64,000 nt of DNA from Agarophyton chilense (GCA_030374765.1 JARGXX010000113.1:930001-994000), one strand, 5' to 3'. Positions 30,653 through 43,521 are shown, counted from the first letter of the stretch. Notes: generated by a model from the sequence alone, not told the origin. Numbers and translations are program-made.

Positions 30653-31114
30653 TCAGAACCTAACCGCTTGTTTCGCAGATAGCTTCACATTCAATCCCAG
30701 GACTGCGGTTTTATTGTAGATTCCAACGTTACAACAAACGGTAGCTCTGTGGAATGCGAAACCCTCTGGTGGTGGCAAGCCAAACGACACGGGCGACGGC
30801 TGGCTGCTCCTCCCTCCTCTTCCTCCATCCGCCAGTACCGAGCGAAACGTGAAGGCTGGTCGACCAATGATGGCGCCCATGAGAGCCTCATCGATAACGT
30901 ACAGCGCTTGCAATTGATGTGAACAAGTGGCACGTTTTAATTGGAAGACAATAATGGATAGATCTTTCCGCAAGATTTGGATGAGAAATAATCGCCCTCG
31001 CTCACTTCGATGCTTGGCGTCTAATTCATGAAGCTTTTCTTTAGCTTGAGCTAGTTGAGCCGCATGGTAATCGATCGTCTCGATGGGATATTGGACTAAT
31101 CTCCGTCGCAGCAT
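30653..31114 (-). CDS. Hypothetical protein just upstream of STK19
   Basis: 153 aa from ATG 31114. The first 60 residues are helical and charged with heptad-like leucines (AAQLAQAKEKLHELDAKH). The rest is mixed, with a Gly/Arg/Ser-rich middle and a Cys pair, and is less protein-like. Its stop lies 48 bp before the STK19 ATG on the same strand, so there is hardly room for a separate promoter. Just before the ATG is a consensus donor-like GGGGTAAGTGG on the minus strand (about 31138-31150), so part of this frame may be an intron, or the exon may join to STK19. No family recognised. Confidence 0.35.
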   Translation of the reverse strand: MLRRRLVQYPIETIDYHAAQLAQAKEKLHELDAKHRSERGRLFLIQILRKDLSIIVFQLKRATCSHQLQALYVIDEALMGAIIGRPAFTFRSVLADGGRGGRSSQPSPVSFGLPPPEGFAFHRATVCCNVGIYNKTAVLGLNVKLSAKQAVRF

Positions 31115-31592
31115 CTCCGGAATATTTTGAATCACCACTTACCCCGGTTCAGAGTAGCAAGATTGGGAAAATGTTTTTGGATTGAGCTGCCTTCGACGAG
31201 GTAGTGCTCCTAACTTCACACCGAGAAGATCTGGTATTCAAGTAAACCAGACAGTGAACCTGGTTGCCATCATACCGGAGTCTTTTTGGCTTGTGAAAAA
31301 AATTCGTAAGGGACGACCCTGCTTTCCAGGTGACCATTTGCATTATCCCACAACCATGCTTAGTCCATCACCCCGCTACAAAAACTTGCTTGGCAGCTGG
31401 GGTGTTTTCAAGATCATATCCTATTCTCGACCTGGCTCAAGGTGTCAGCCATCCTTGGATATGGTTGACCGCATGTGACATTCTTAGCCTTCCCTACCTC
31501 TAATCATGCAAGCCAAACACGTGATTAATCGAATCCCAAATGCTTCTGCGACCCGAGGAATAAGTATTACTTGATCACATCTCAAGCTTGGC
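31115..31592. other. Intergenic left of the duplicated segment
   Basis: No supported gene. Confidence 0.3.
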
Positions 31593-31741
31593 TACACAAA
31601 ATGTGTTCAATTATCCAAACACCCACTGGTCCCCTGATGATCAAAACGCAAGATTCGTATCCAGAAGCAAAACATGAGGTGGTCAACCCTCATATGCATC
31701 CGTTTGGACACGTTTATTGCTACCGAAGGCATTAATCCTAA

Positions 31742-32612
31742 CTAACTACGAAGACCCATGCTCGCAGGCAGAATAACACGATCTCCTGACAGGTCGATCA
31801 TCGAGAGCTGCATGTTTTCCAACAAAAGAGTTCTTGATTGGGATAATTCTGGAAAACCACACCAACCACATTGCCATTCAGATGACAAGTCATTCGAAGT
31901 GCTCCGCCATACAAGACAGCGGCAGTTCTTGTAGGGAGCAGAAAAGAATAACACAACCGGTTTGTCGAAAACAAGGTCGCTCTCCGGTCAGCCTTCTCAA
32001 GCTGTCTTTGACATTTGCGCATGTGCATCTTCAACATCCGTGCTGCCCTATGAAGTTTTACCATTGGTTGACCCTTGCAAAGATATGTACGATGCACTAA
32101 TGGGGTGAGCGGATGCACCATTGCCAGAAAGAGAAGGAGTTGAAGTTGAGAAAAGTACTGCATCACGACAATCACACCGACTGCCTTTCGAAACTAGAGG
32201 AGTTGACGTACGGTTATTCGCATCTCTGCATCACTTTTTGTCTTGGAGGGAAAAGTGGAAGATGTGATTTGCTTCCTGCGAATCGCCATCGCCTTGGCCC
32301 ATATTGCTTGATGCGCAACATGTCACTCCAAACTGTTGAAGGGAAGGCAACCCGCAGATTGCACCCGATGGTCTTATGCCATCTGATGCGAACGGTGGTG
32401 TGGCATAACGCGGACAACTACACCTCCACAAGTTCGCTTTTTGATCTTTCATCGCATCGGTCATGCCGCCCTTCCGAGTCACCGGCCCGAATGTCCAGTG
32501 GAAGTTTGCTATCCTTTCCGACTCGCCTCTCGCTTTTCTTGAGAATGGTGCGGTGGCTGTCGTCAAACCCGTATGGATGCACTTCCACCACGGGTCCCAC
32601 TCTCATCAACAT
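31742..32612 (-). other. Conserved minus-strand open frames in the duplicated segment, copy A
   Basis: Frames at 31798-32175 and 32231-32566 stay open in both copies of the duplication (also 58404-58781 and 58837-59172) with few amino-acid changes. One has a basic coiled-coil-like part (RMLKMHMRKCQRQLEKADRR). They may be exons of an unrecognised gene or a decayed transposon ORF. I cannot assign a family. Confidence 0.25.
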
Positions 32613-32724
32613 GACACAAGTCCTACAACGTTTATTACAATTTATGGCGGGATCTATCTAATATTCTAACTCTACAGCTACTGATATGTCACGCATAAGG
32701 TTACATCAAGAAGATAATCGCACT

Positions 32725-33988
32725 CTACTTCTGCTCTTCTTCTACCTCCTCTTGTTTGTCCGCCCTGTTCCTTGGCCTGAACACACATCCATGCACACAG
32801 TCATGGGCTTCGTCCGCCCCGAATATATCGTTGTGCATGTTTTTGCAATGCCTTGTGAGAATGCTCTTTCGAGCAAACGCATCTCCGCAAACCTGGCATT
32901 CGAAGTTGCGAATCTTGTTGTGCACTGCATCGACGTGTCTTGTGACATCCCCACGTGCACCGAAGCGTAGCCCACATTTGTGAGGACATTCGAAACGCTT
33001 CTCTCTCAGGTGCACTACGCGATAGTGGCTATCTACCCCGCTCTGTTGGAGAAATCGTCTTTGACACGACGGACAAGAAAAGGGTCTATGCCTATTGTCC
33101 CCATTAGGACGACCTCTTCTGTGCGTTCTTTGCTTGGTCACTCTGCCACTTCTCGAAACGGTGGGGCTCAGGCTCTTTCCATCTGCTCTTGTAGGAGTTC
33201 GAGTCCTGTTTGGAGCTCTGTCCTCTCCCTCTTCCTCTGCTTGGGACGAACTGGAGCCTCCATCCCTCTGCACTTCCTCTCTTCGACTTTTTCGCCCGTT
33301 CACGTAACGTCCTAATGAGACTTTCAATCTCCGGTTGCGTGGTTATAGGTCTGTCACGTTCACCCCGAGAACGCTTTCGGCGCAGCGTTTTTGGCTCTCT
33401 GGGAGGTTCGTTGTCGGACAGATTGTTTCCATTCTCCGAAGGTTCTATATTCTCGTCTCCGACATCTCCATGATTCCTGTCGGGCTCTAGCATAGACGGT
33501 TGCTCTCGAGAGGGATTGCCATCAGCTGACTTTGTCGAAGAAACACCAAGCGTCTTTGTTGCAACAATACCAGCCGCCAGTTCTTCACAGGAAAGCAATC
33601 CAAGCGACGTTATTGACGGTAGAGTGCCATTCACGGACCTGTCCTCTAGCTTCGTCGCAAACTCTGACATTTGATAGAGAATAGACGGGAACTTTGGCCG
33701 TCCTGGAGTGACCGGATCGACTTGAATGGGAGGCAAGAAGGCAACCGTGTAGGAACACGAGATGGGGGTCTCTTCGTTCTTCTCATTGACGAGAGCGCTC
33801 ACCGGGAGACCCCCCACCCGTCGGCGTTTCTTCTCCGGCTCGCCTTCGACCAGTTCCGTTTTTGCCGGTTCCGTTTTGGCAGGTTCTGTTTTCTTCCCCT
33901 CTGTGGCCGGCGTCACTGGGGAAGTCAGACTCTCTTCATTCTCAACCTTTAGAAGATTGTCAATGTTTAGTTTCGGTGGAGAGCTCAT
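32725..33988 (-). pseudogene. C2H2 zinc-finger protein gene, copy A, frameshifted
   Basis: Near-identical to the intact gene at 59331-60608. A one-base length difference near 33275-33300 changes frame after the RTLRERA stretch, so the first ATG (33988) yields a 294-aa product without fingers. The finger region survives in another frame ending at 32725. All three C2H2 fingers still have their Cys and His residues. It is either a pseudogene or it now makes a truncated protein. Confidence 0.75.
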
Positions 33989-36525
33989 TATTGTTTAAAG
34001 AGAGTATGTGAAATAAAGCGTCCTAAACAACAGAAACGTAACTGGTGCCGAAGAGTGATTCAGATGTTCTCAGCGAGTAGTAGTAGTGATACTTTAGTGT
34101 GCGAAGGGCAACCTTACAACTATCGATGGGAGGAGCAAAGTAAGAACCTGCCTTTTATACAGAAGATGAAGTTTCCATAAATGGTACCACGTACACAAAT
34201 AACCGCGACATTCCTGCTTGGCAGAACGCGAGCGGAGGAAGTATGAAAGTGAGGCAACATCAGCAAAAGGTGAACATGACTATCAGCAAAACATGACATT
34301 CACAAGCTGTAGTTGGAGAGGCAAAAAGGGTGCGGCGCATTTCGAAAGGCAACAAAATGGTTACCATGAGCCTCCACGAAATACGCCAGTGATTGATTTC
34401 CCCCAATACCTTGACAATTCATTAACAGGTATTCTCATCGGCGCAAACGCGAACAAGCTGAAGCATTTTGACGGAAGCTTGATCAAATGAGTACGGAAAG
34501 TCAGATCAACCATTAGGGCTGCTTTGAATTCTGGTTTTCTGTTTCAAGCAGCAACACAAAGTACTGAATTGTATGGGTCTTATTGTAGAAACCGAGGCTG
34601 AGATTTGACGCATCCAGTGGCTCTCGGATCAGATGGCCGAGATTGTGCGAAGCCGACCTGTACCAGCTTCCTTCATTTCACTGGGTAGGAAAACACTTTC
34701 CCGGACATACATGTGGACGAAGTTGAAGAGAAGTGTAGTGGAGCACAAGCCAACCATCGTGACAGGAACCAAGGTTTAGTTGCGGATGGCCGATCCTCCC
34801 AGATCTGAATCACAATGAATTGATGTTTCTCCAAATAGATGATACATGGGCTATTTTATCATGGAATGCATCACTAATGTTCAGAAGATGAGCCCTGGGT
34901 AAGAAGATTCAAGTAAGGGATGAGATAATAAGCACAAGCTTGACATCCACGCAAATGCAAAATCTTCCTATCATAAAGATTGTAAGCTTTCAGTAAGCAG
35001 AGTTCTCGGAAGTTGCCCGTAGACCTGTACGCGCGCAAAGCAGTGAGTCTGAGCGGCAGTAGGCCAAATTTATCTCCTTATTGCCAAGTTTGCATTCTAC
35101 AAGATCATTACAGGGTATTACTGCAGGAAGATTATTCATTGACACGTTCTTTTCCACTCATTTCATCTGAGATTATCTGAGGAAGACCACCTGCTGGCCG
35201 TGCGATTCACCTCTGGCCGGCATCTCCATGAGCCAACCGTTGAGGGATGCGTCGACGCTTGCAGCGGTACGGAAATTCTAGAGGCACGAAACTGGAAAGA
35301 GCATTGACGACAGAGCCAAGAGAGAACTATGAAGGGAAAGAGAGTGTTAAGATGGTCTCTACACTAACGGGTAGGCAAAACCGACACCAGGGATGCAAGT
35401 TCATGGCGTAATCGACGTACAAATAGTAGCCAATAAAAATACCGGGGCTCAAGCGCACATGCGCTGTTGTACCTTCGATATTCGCACCAATCTCTTTGTT
35501 ATATTCGAAATCGCATTCTATATGTTGCCCAAGACGCAGCCACATACTGTAGATCGCTTGTAGCCCAACTGAACACATGCAGGCCACTTCAAACGCGTTC
35601 AAAAGCGTGCAAAAAGGGCGTGCAAAAAAACACAAAAAACATTCTGAAGCAGTTGTAAGACTAGCACCTCGCGTTTTCGTCGTTATTCTCTCAGCTTAAC
35701 AGTTCAGTTTTCTTTTAGTTTTTCAAACTACAAAAATTATGTGGTTTGATAGTACATATTAGAGTCTGCGATTAAAAGATGAGCTCTGAAGAATTCTCAA
35801 CAAGCAATTTTCCATTCTGAATCGGACAAAAGATTTGCTCCGCTTTGTTAAAATTCTTTTTATGGCTTTCTCTACCTTTTTTAATTGTTTCTGTTCTTCA
35901 GTCTTATCAGAGCTCTTGAAGTCTTCATAGACAATAACGTAGAAGTCTAAAGCTATTTACTTGCTTCTTTTTTTCATTAAAACTTTTATGGTGATGCGCC
36001 TTTGTTTTTTATCATTAATAAAACAGTCATGCTTTGGATGAACAATTTATCTCAAAACGACATCGTATGAGACTAAACAATTTCAGAAACCTGTTTTAAG
36101 CGTTGAAAATTTAATTAAAAAACCAGAAACATGAAAATAAAGCAAGAGCCTTCAATGGAAAATTCCTGAAAACAAAAAATTGTCCTCGCGAAGTAATACG
36201 CACATTTTACTTTCGTACGACAATAGACCACGGATGGGATGTGTAGTGTTCTGTGAGTAGACGTTTCAAACCCTTGTCAATTTCAAACAAGTTCTACGCG
36301 GAACAACTCTCAAATGACCGTTACAAACTTGGTCTCTATTTATTACCTACTTCTCATCACTCTCTTACATCTTCGAAGAGCCACCCCGCCGGACTTTTTT
36401 TTCGGAAAAGAATATCTGATACAGCCCACCGCTATTGCTACCAGTGCATCACACAAGTCGCTCTCCAAAATCCATCGCAATCATTTTTTGTAATCTTTTA
36501 TGGATCTAGATAGTATCAAGCCCTT
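33989..36525. other. Non-coding part of duplicated segment A
   Basis: The zinc-finger promoter region then AT-rich sequence. A minus-strand frame near 35327-35635 encodes a hydrophobic peptide whose counterpart in copy B has an ATG; here the ATG is put out of frame by an insertion of about 13 bp. No other gene seen. Confidence 0.4.
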
Positions 36526-36747
36526 TTCAAGCTTACTGCTCTGTATCATCGAAGTTTTCGTATCTTCTTTTTTTGCTTGAAGACGTTTAGTTTTGCTACT
36601 CGCCGTACAGTGTGAACAGCAGAATTAAAAAGTTTGTTTTTCGTGCTGTGAGATTAGAAACGCTCCAATCAATGACATATATGCAGTGCTCCGCTCTGAC
36701 GCTTTCGTTTTATCGAAGTAAAGGTTTAGAGATGGCTTTATTCTCAG
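36526..36747. other. Short spacer before the copia LTR
   Basis: AT-rich, nothing recognised. Confidence 0.3.
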
Positions 36748-37000
36748 TGACTACGCATTTGTAATGCCTGTATATTTTCATTTGTATTTTATTTGCAATT
36801 GCATCACGAGAGCATTGTTATATTTACATTTGCAGCACAAGAGCATCAGAGAGCATCGTTGAATTTCCATTTGCAGCACGAGAGCATCATAGTACAGTTG
36901 CTCTCTCGTTAGTATCATTCTTACCTATAAAGAGAGTACTTCTGTTCTGCCTCACTCAGAACAGAAGTCCTCAACTCACATCGTCTTGTTTTCAACCGGC
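36748..37000 (+). repeat. Copia 5' LTR (3' border approximate)
   Basis: The first ~115 bp match 52054-52165. It contains three loose copies of a 35-40 bp unit holding CAGCACGAGAGCATC, and a TATA-like CCTATAAAGAGAG near 36925. The LTR end near 37000 is a guess from a TTTTCA ending. Confidence 0.6.
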
Positions 37001-37117
37001 CGACCTTCTAGGTGATTATGGGCCCAAACTTCGCTGATTCGCCCATATCGTACACTTTATTTCTCTACTCACTGTCATTAGAATTTCATTTGTAAATAGT
37101 CTAATTTATTTGCAACA

Positions 37118-40100
37118 ATGGAATCAAAAAGTCTAAAGATACGCATTCAACCCTTTGAAGAGAAACATGATTACAAATTGTGGCGAATTAGCATCGATTC
37201 TACTTTTCAAGCAAAAGGAATCTGGTATGTTCTTTGGCAGGTTAGAAATCCCTTCACCTCAGATGAAGAGAAGAAAGCCGAGTGAGAGTTCAGTAGAAAG
37301 AGAGCTAGTGAACTGATTGTCTCTGCTCTTTCGGATGAAGCTCTGCGCGTAGTTCAGGGCGACATTGGAAACCCGTGCAAAATGCTGAAACGTCTATACG
37401 ACCGCTTTGCGTCGAAAACAGCAGCTTCTCGCATTTTGAAGATGTGCGAGGTAATCAACATGCGGTATTCTAACATCCAACAGAATATTGGCCGCCATAT
37501 TGATAAAATGGCTGGCGTTATCGACCAACTGGCAGCAATGGATACAAAACTTCCGGATGAACTCTCAGTAGCTCTCTTGGTATCTTCCATCTTCGCAACT
37601 GAGCTCCATTCTGTTTGTGCTGCAATGAAAACCCTATCTTCGGAGAACACGACTTGGGAATATGTTGCCTTTTGTCTGCTTGACGAAGTCAGAACAATGG
37701 ACACACACAATTCCGAGCAGTCGACTGCTGCGCGCCCAAAGTGCGCTATTTGCAGCAAAATTAAAAACACAACTGCTCGGTGTTACTTGAATCCTTTGAA
37801 GCCAAATAATCGTCTCAAAAGGTCTGACGATCTATTGGATAAGAACCAGAATGAGAACTGTAAAGAAAAGGTCTCTAAAGGTAAACAGAAACCCACAAAT
37901 CGTGCCGCCGTATCAAGAGCATATACCATGACTGCCAGAGCTCCCAAAAACAATGGTTTGATGCTGGACTCTGGTTCGACGGCTCATTTGACTTCTTCTT
38001 CTAACCAGCTTGAGAAAAGCTCCCACTGTAATGTTCCGATTGCATTGGGTGACAACTCCGAAATCACGGCGTTAGAGAAAGGTGTGATGCCAGTGAATTG
38101 GTCACACGATGGGGTGACCACCATGGTTACTCTCAGCAACACACTTGTCGCCCCGTACATTGCCATGAATCTTCTACCGAATCCCGCACTCACGGCGAAG
38201 AAGCTAGCTGTTCTTTTCCTTCCAGAAGTTGCACACATTATTGATCTTACGGACAATCTAAGAATTATCGGGAGCGCTCCACGCAGTACAGATGGGCTGT
38301 ACTACATTGCTGTAGATTGCTCAACAGCAACTGATTCCGCTGTGTCTCATCCCTCTCAGCAAACGTCCGCTATGATGGCCCGTGTACAGGACATTTTAGC
38401 AAGTCCTGTTGACAGTGATCTTGAGTCGGACTCGGAATGCGCTTCAGGTCCAGATTCTGCTTCTTCCATGGCCACGGAAGACAACTCTACATCTAAAGAT
38501 GTCACCGAGGAAATTAATGTTTCTAATAACGACCAAAATATAAGTGTTCGGGCAGGAGATGTTGCCCTTTGGCATAATCGTTTTAGACACACAGCAACAA
38601 AGTCAGAAGTAAAGATTTTGCTTCAAAAGCAACTACTTCCGATTATTAGAAACCGAACACCGGAGTGTATCCCCTGTGTTCAAGGAAAGTTTCGTCGAAG
38701 TTTTAATGGTTCTCTCACTTCAGCGTCACGACCAGGTCATCTTCACATGGATATCGCCTACGTTGGAACTGAGTCTGACAGAGGACATGCTTACTATTTG
38801 GTCATCGTTGATGAATGCACTCGATACCTTTTCTCTGCACCTCTTGTCAGAAAAGCTGATGCCTCCGCTATCATCATAGAGTTTGTCAAATGGTTTAAAC
38901 GTCAGTCGGAACATTCGGTGCTGTCCTTTCATTCAGATGGTGGTTCAGAGTTTTTCAAGGCGCAGAAGGCCTTAAAACGCGACGGCATCGAAATCACTAC
39001 AAATTCAGCGTACTCTCCGTCATCCAATGGTTTGGCCGAAAGAAACGTAAGCATTCCCATGGGACCAATTCGTGCATGTTTGCAACAGGCCAACCTTCCT
39101 CTTTCATTCTGGCCGGAGGCTCTACGCCACGCAGTATTCTGCAAAAACGTGAAGATTCATCACAGCACTGGAAAAATTCCCTTTATCTATTTATTTGGGG
39201 AGCTTCCCCATGATATAAAACACCTCCGCACATTTGGCTGCAGAGTGCTTGTCGAATCTAATCCAGATACTCGGAAGAAAATGGAATCTCGTCTTCTTGA
39301 AGGTATCAATCTTGGACATATCTGTGGTGGAATGTACAAAACACTCACTAGAGATGGAATTAAGCATACCAAACATGTCCGCTTCCTTGAAGAAGAGTTT
39401 CCAGGCCTATCACTTGTCAATGAGACATCACCTCATTCACGATTCACTTCAGAATTTGTTTCTGCTGGATATGAGTCAAGTGATAATGAAGATGATACAG
39501 CATCAGAACCCAGAAACATATTAGTCTCCACCAATGAAACTGACAATGATTCGAAGGACTCCACATGCAGTGCTTTGAGTTGACTCACTCAATACCCCGA
39601 GAATCCTTCCACCTACGATCCCGACTTAGGTGGGTACCCGTCTGACTTTGCAGACGAGACTGTTAATGCAGCCCGTACTCTTCCGAACACGATCAGCTCT
39701 GCAGACGAACCTACTTTGAAGCAGGCACTTTCTTCCCCTTAAGCGTTTCACTGGATGGATGCCATTCGCGCAGAATTCGAAACAATTCGTGCATTGGGAA
39801 CGTATTAAGACGCCTCTTCCAACCATGGTCAACCCATTCCTTCAAGTTTCATATTCCTCTTGAAACGAGATCACTTTGGAAAACCTATTCGATTTAAGGC
39901 CAGATTGGTTGCTCGAGGAAATTTCCAACACATTTCCGATTCAAACAGCCTTTATGCACCTGTGCTAAATTTTGAAAATTTTCGTGTGATACTGGTAATC
40001 GCTACGGCTTTGAAGTGGGATCGTCAACACATCGATGTAAAGGGTGCTTTTCTTCATGCAACCACGCCTGCGGACAATCCAGTTTGGATCAAACTCCCTA

Positions 40101-40390
40101 GAATTTCTGGAGCGGACGAAGCCAATGGACGAATTGTCAAACTCGTGAAGTCCCTGTATGGCACAAGGGAGGCCCCAAGACTCTGGTTTGATAATTTATC
40201 TGCTTATCTATGTTCCATTGGCTTTACTCTTCTGCAATCAGCACAGTGCGTTTTCATAATGAAGGAAGGTGACGATATGGCCGTTGTCTTGGCTTACGTA
40301 GATGATCTCAGCATCTTTGGCCCTCCTAATCTGACAAAATGGGTCAAAAAGAAGCTTTGTGAACATTACGACATTTTGGATCTAGGGAAA
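37118..40390 (+). pseudogene. Copia gag-pol, 5' part (gag, protease, integrase, RT start)
   Basis: Starts ATG 37118. Gag of the UBN2/copia type has a TGA near 37282. A CX2CX4NX4C knuckle (CAICSKIKNTTARC) has Asn where His is expected. The protease site is DSGSTAHL near 37972. The integrase has the HHCC zinc region (LWHNRFRHT and CIPCVQGK) and a DDE core with HLHMDIAYVG, FHSDGGSEF and SSNGLAERN. RT has ARLVARGNFQ, DVKGAFLHA and the catalytic YVDD in VLAYVDDLSIFG. Stops at 37282, 39581, 39740 and near 39806 break the frame. Reading stops at 40390, where the nested gypsy element begins inside the DLGKT/LYLG region of RT. Confidence 0.9.
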
Positions 40391-40395
40391 ACCGA

Positions 40396-41111
40396 TGTAG
40401 TATTCTACTATGTCGGGGAATCCGATATGTTGGTTTTTCGCGAAGTCGCGGTTGGAACTCATAAGTGAGTGATGTCATCAAAATTGTGATATGAAACGGC
40501 ACCCCGCATAGGATGCCTAGAGGCAGAATGTCTTAGTGGAACATGTGGCGTTATGGGTCGAGTAGCTTACCACGGCGCGTGCATAGTTGCGACCCTTCCT
40601 AGGGGAATGCCATATTGGCAACGGCGCATGTAGTGGCGATCCACGTGGAGGGCTTTACTACCCTTTGTAGCCAGACGTCCATTAGGGACCATACCCATAC
40701 AGTGGTTTGGCTAAGTGGCTGACCACTGGGTATTATTTATATATTTATTTGGGCACTCACCCTGGTACACAGTATATAATGTACCAGAGGTGAGCGCCGA
40801 CTCCGAGTAAAGGAGACAACATGGGCATCATGACTATTCTGTTCCTCGCTTAGGATTCCTTAACCGGAGATCCGGACAAGCTATAATAGATAGTCAGCCC
40901 CCAACCACTTCACGAGCCGTCTCGTACCTACGTTCCATCAACGTTTTACAGTTGCACGGTTCACCCTCGCTGGCGAGTAGTGGCCTTACACCACACTTCC
41001 AGCTCGCTGGTGTTGTAGCTCTACCATCCCTTTTCCTTCGCCGCAAGCGACCCATCGGCAGTCCGAACGCTGTCGCAGGTGTCTGCTCTCTCCGTTAGAG
41101 CGGATACTACA
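40396..41111 (+). repeat. 5' LTR of the nested Ty3/gypsy element
   Basis: Starts TGTAGTATTC, ends GGATACTACA, an 8-bp inverted pair. It contains TATTTATATATTTATTTGGGC near 40733 as a possible TATA region. Most of its differences from the 3' LTR lie in the first 350 bp. Confidence 0.95.
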
Positions 41112-41441
41112 AGTGTTCTCCCCGACTTAGAACCACTGTGGTCAGCTGCACTGAACAATTCGTTCCTGGAACGTGGAATCGATATCGATACTTGGAAAAA
41201 GTGAAATCACTACAGTTATTGTTTATCGAACCACCTCCGGCAATTGCGGAATTCATCGTGGTTGAACACGTGTTCGAGAAGTCGAAGACAACATTTGGTT
41301 CGCACCTGGACTCAGGTATGGTCTAGGGTGCCGAAGACCCGAAGCCAGTGGAGTACTGGTCGCCCGGGTCCTGCGGGACCACCCCCGAAACCGAGGCTCG
41401 CCTCATCTGTTGAAGCCGGAGAGCGGCTGTATCGTCAAGCG

Positions 41442-43480
41442 ATGTCGCGCTCACGCTCGGTGAATGATGAACGAGATCTCTCGGATGTACCGGCCCCTGT
41501 GGCAGCGGCAGTCGCGCTCACCACAGAATCCATAGTTGACCCTGAGGTCGTCGGACCTCAAGAAGAGGATGATTTGCGCAGGGAAGTGCGTCGTCTCAAG
41601 TCTGAGTCAAGCGCTTCGCGTGTGCGCATGGTTGCGTTGGAATCGCAGATCGCTGCTCTTATCGCTGATGTCGAACAATTACGCAGTGCGCATCAATCAC
41701 TCGTTCGTCAAGACGATGGGAAGCAGGTCTCTGCATCAGTGAATACATTACGTGAGGATTTGAACCATCTACTGGAGAGGTACGGGAATACGCCCGATGC
41801 GCTACCCGGCTTAACCGTGGATGTAGAGGAAGTTTTTACTCGAGTTAACCCTCGTTTAGAGCGCTTGGAGGCGGCAGTTCATGCGCAGAATGCTGCTAAA
41901 CCAGTCGTGTGGGAAGAGGAAGGAGCTCCTTTGAAGGAAACTCGTTCGAAGAAGTCGAAGTCACGACGTAAGACGCGGAAGTCCGCACGTGATTCGAGTG
42001 ATGAATCGTCAAGTACGGAGGGCTTCAGTTCCAGTACTGATGATTCTGATGATTCAGATACGTCAGATGATGACGACAGTGATGATGGTCATCGAAGGTC
42101 CCGATCTCGGAAGAAGAACACGTCTTCGTGGTTGGTGAGAAAAAAAAGGCTCACCTTACAGAGGATTGAACGTGCTCCCGTGCACGAATCCACTTTATCG
42201 GAAGGTCCTGAATTACAGGTACTACCGTCTGAAGGTGAAGAGCAAGAAGCGCTAAGGACGCAAAACCGCGAAGGTGAAGGATCACATCAAACGATTGAAG
42301 ATCGGCCTTAATGATTTAACATTTGATGGGAAAACCCCCATTCTCGTTATCGAGTTTCTCACTCGATTCGTTGCCGAAGCAGACACTCTAGAGATGAGTG
42401 AACCACAGGCATTTGTGTCTTTACCACACTTCCTGAAGGGTTTTGCTTTAGAGCAATATCGTTCCGTATGCGGATCATTGACAGCCGATGAAGGCGGCGT
42501 TACCTCATGGCCAGAGGCGGTGCAGTATTTGCTGCGCAGTTACGCGACTTCAAACGTGATACGTCAAGCGATCCTGGACCTAAGGGATGTGACCCAAAAG
42601 CCTGAGGAGGGCGAAGCTGAGTACAGCTCAAGGCTTAACAAAGCTTCAGTCCGCTATGGAAACGTCCAATCGACGGAAGACAAGATTACCTCGTACATCG
42701 ACGGGCTGGACCCGAGCATCAAGTCGTTGGTAGCTCGATATAGAGAGAAGCATGGAAGAGTCTCCTTTGGAGTTAGTTCAGTTTGCGAAAGCTGAAGGAG
42801 ACGCAGCCAGAGCGCGTAGTAGCCCCCGTCGTTCAGTGGCTTTTGGAACCTCAATGGGTAAGGAGAAGGTCTCCGCCAGAGTTAATCAGCGCAGCAAACT
42901 GCTACATCTGGAATCTTCAGTTGACTCGCGAGATTCGTCGTTGGCACCCAAAGGGAGCGACTCGCATGAAGAGGCTGTCTATCTAATGGAATGTACGGAC
43001 TCTTCTGTACCTACAGTGGATCTCCCACACTCGGAGTCTCAAGACGACGAAGCCCTACTGGCTATGGAGGGCCGTCTCCCTATGTACCGTCCCTACACGG
43101 TGCCTCCACAGGGAGGTTTTAAGAACGGGAAACCCGTATGGGTGGATACTCGCACGGCATACCGTTCACAATTTATGTTGACCAACCGTCGTGACGGTTT
43201 GATATGATATTCATGTTATGGAAAACACCATTTGAGTGCAGAATGCATGCTTCCTGCAAAGGATTTGAGTCGTATCATGACCAATTATGAAGCCCTCTCA
43301 GAAGAGGAAAGCAGTCGCATACCGGCGGGCATGTATTGGAAAGCGAAAAGTTGGTTTTCTCATACCCCAATGCGCCGGACGGACAAGCCGGTTGCTCAGA
43401 AAACTGAAGTGTTACAACCCGGAACCCCGGTAGGAAGAGGCGCCTTTGAGGGGAATAAGCCTGTGCAACCGGAAAACTAA
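41442..43480 (+). pseudogene. Ty3/gypsy gag, broken
   Basis: The first frame (ATG 41442) gives a coiled coil (EEDDLRREVRRLKSESS) and a Ser/Asp-rich acidic plus Arg/Ser-rich linker. The capsid-like part is in the next frame from about 42274 (FLTRFVAEADTLEM, LPHFLKGFALEQYRSV, EEGEAEYSSRLNKASVRY), and a second frameshift near 42750 moves to the frame ending 43480. In that last frame a CX2CX4HX4C knuckle reads YSCYGKHHLSAEC. The position of its first Cys is a TGA (43205-43207). Gag would form the particle and bind RNA. Two frameshifts and one stop prevent a full product. There is a 132-bp leader after the LTR, and no clear tRNA-binding site was found. Confidence 0.85.
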
Positions 43481-43521
43481 GTGAGGGAGCCCCTAGGGGG
43501 TCGGCAGTAGTCGATCCCGTA

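Larger units (their letters stand above)
31593..36525. repeat. Segmental duplication, copy A (direct)
   Basis: About 4.9 kb that aligns co-linearly with about 58190-63130 in the same orientation. It contains a C2H2 zinc-finger gene and long non-coding sequence. The part from about 34200 to 36000 is almost identical to copy B, whereas both ends (31600-31740 and 36040-36520) differ at many positions, with small indels. No TG..CA ends, inverted repeats or target duplication were found, so the type of repeat is unresolved. Confidence 0.85.

Noticed and set aside
34218-34490. 90-codon frame conserved in both duplicated segments
   Set aside because: Starts with TTG. The DNA is nearly identical in both copies anyway, so conservation says nothing about coding.
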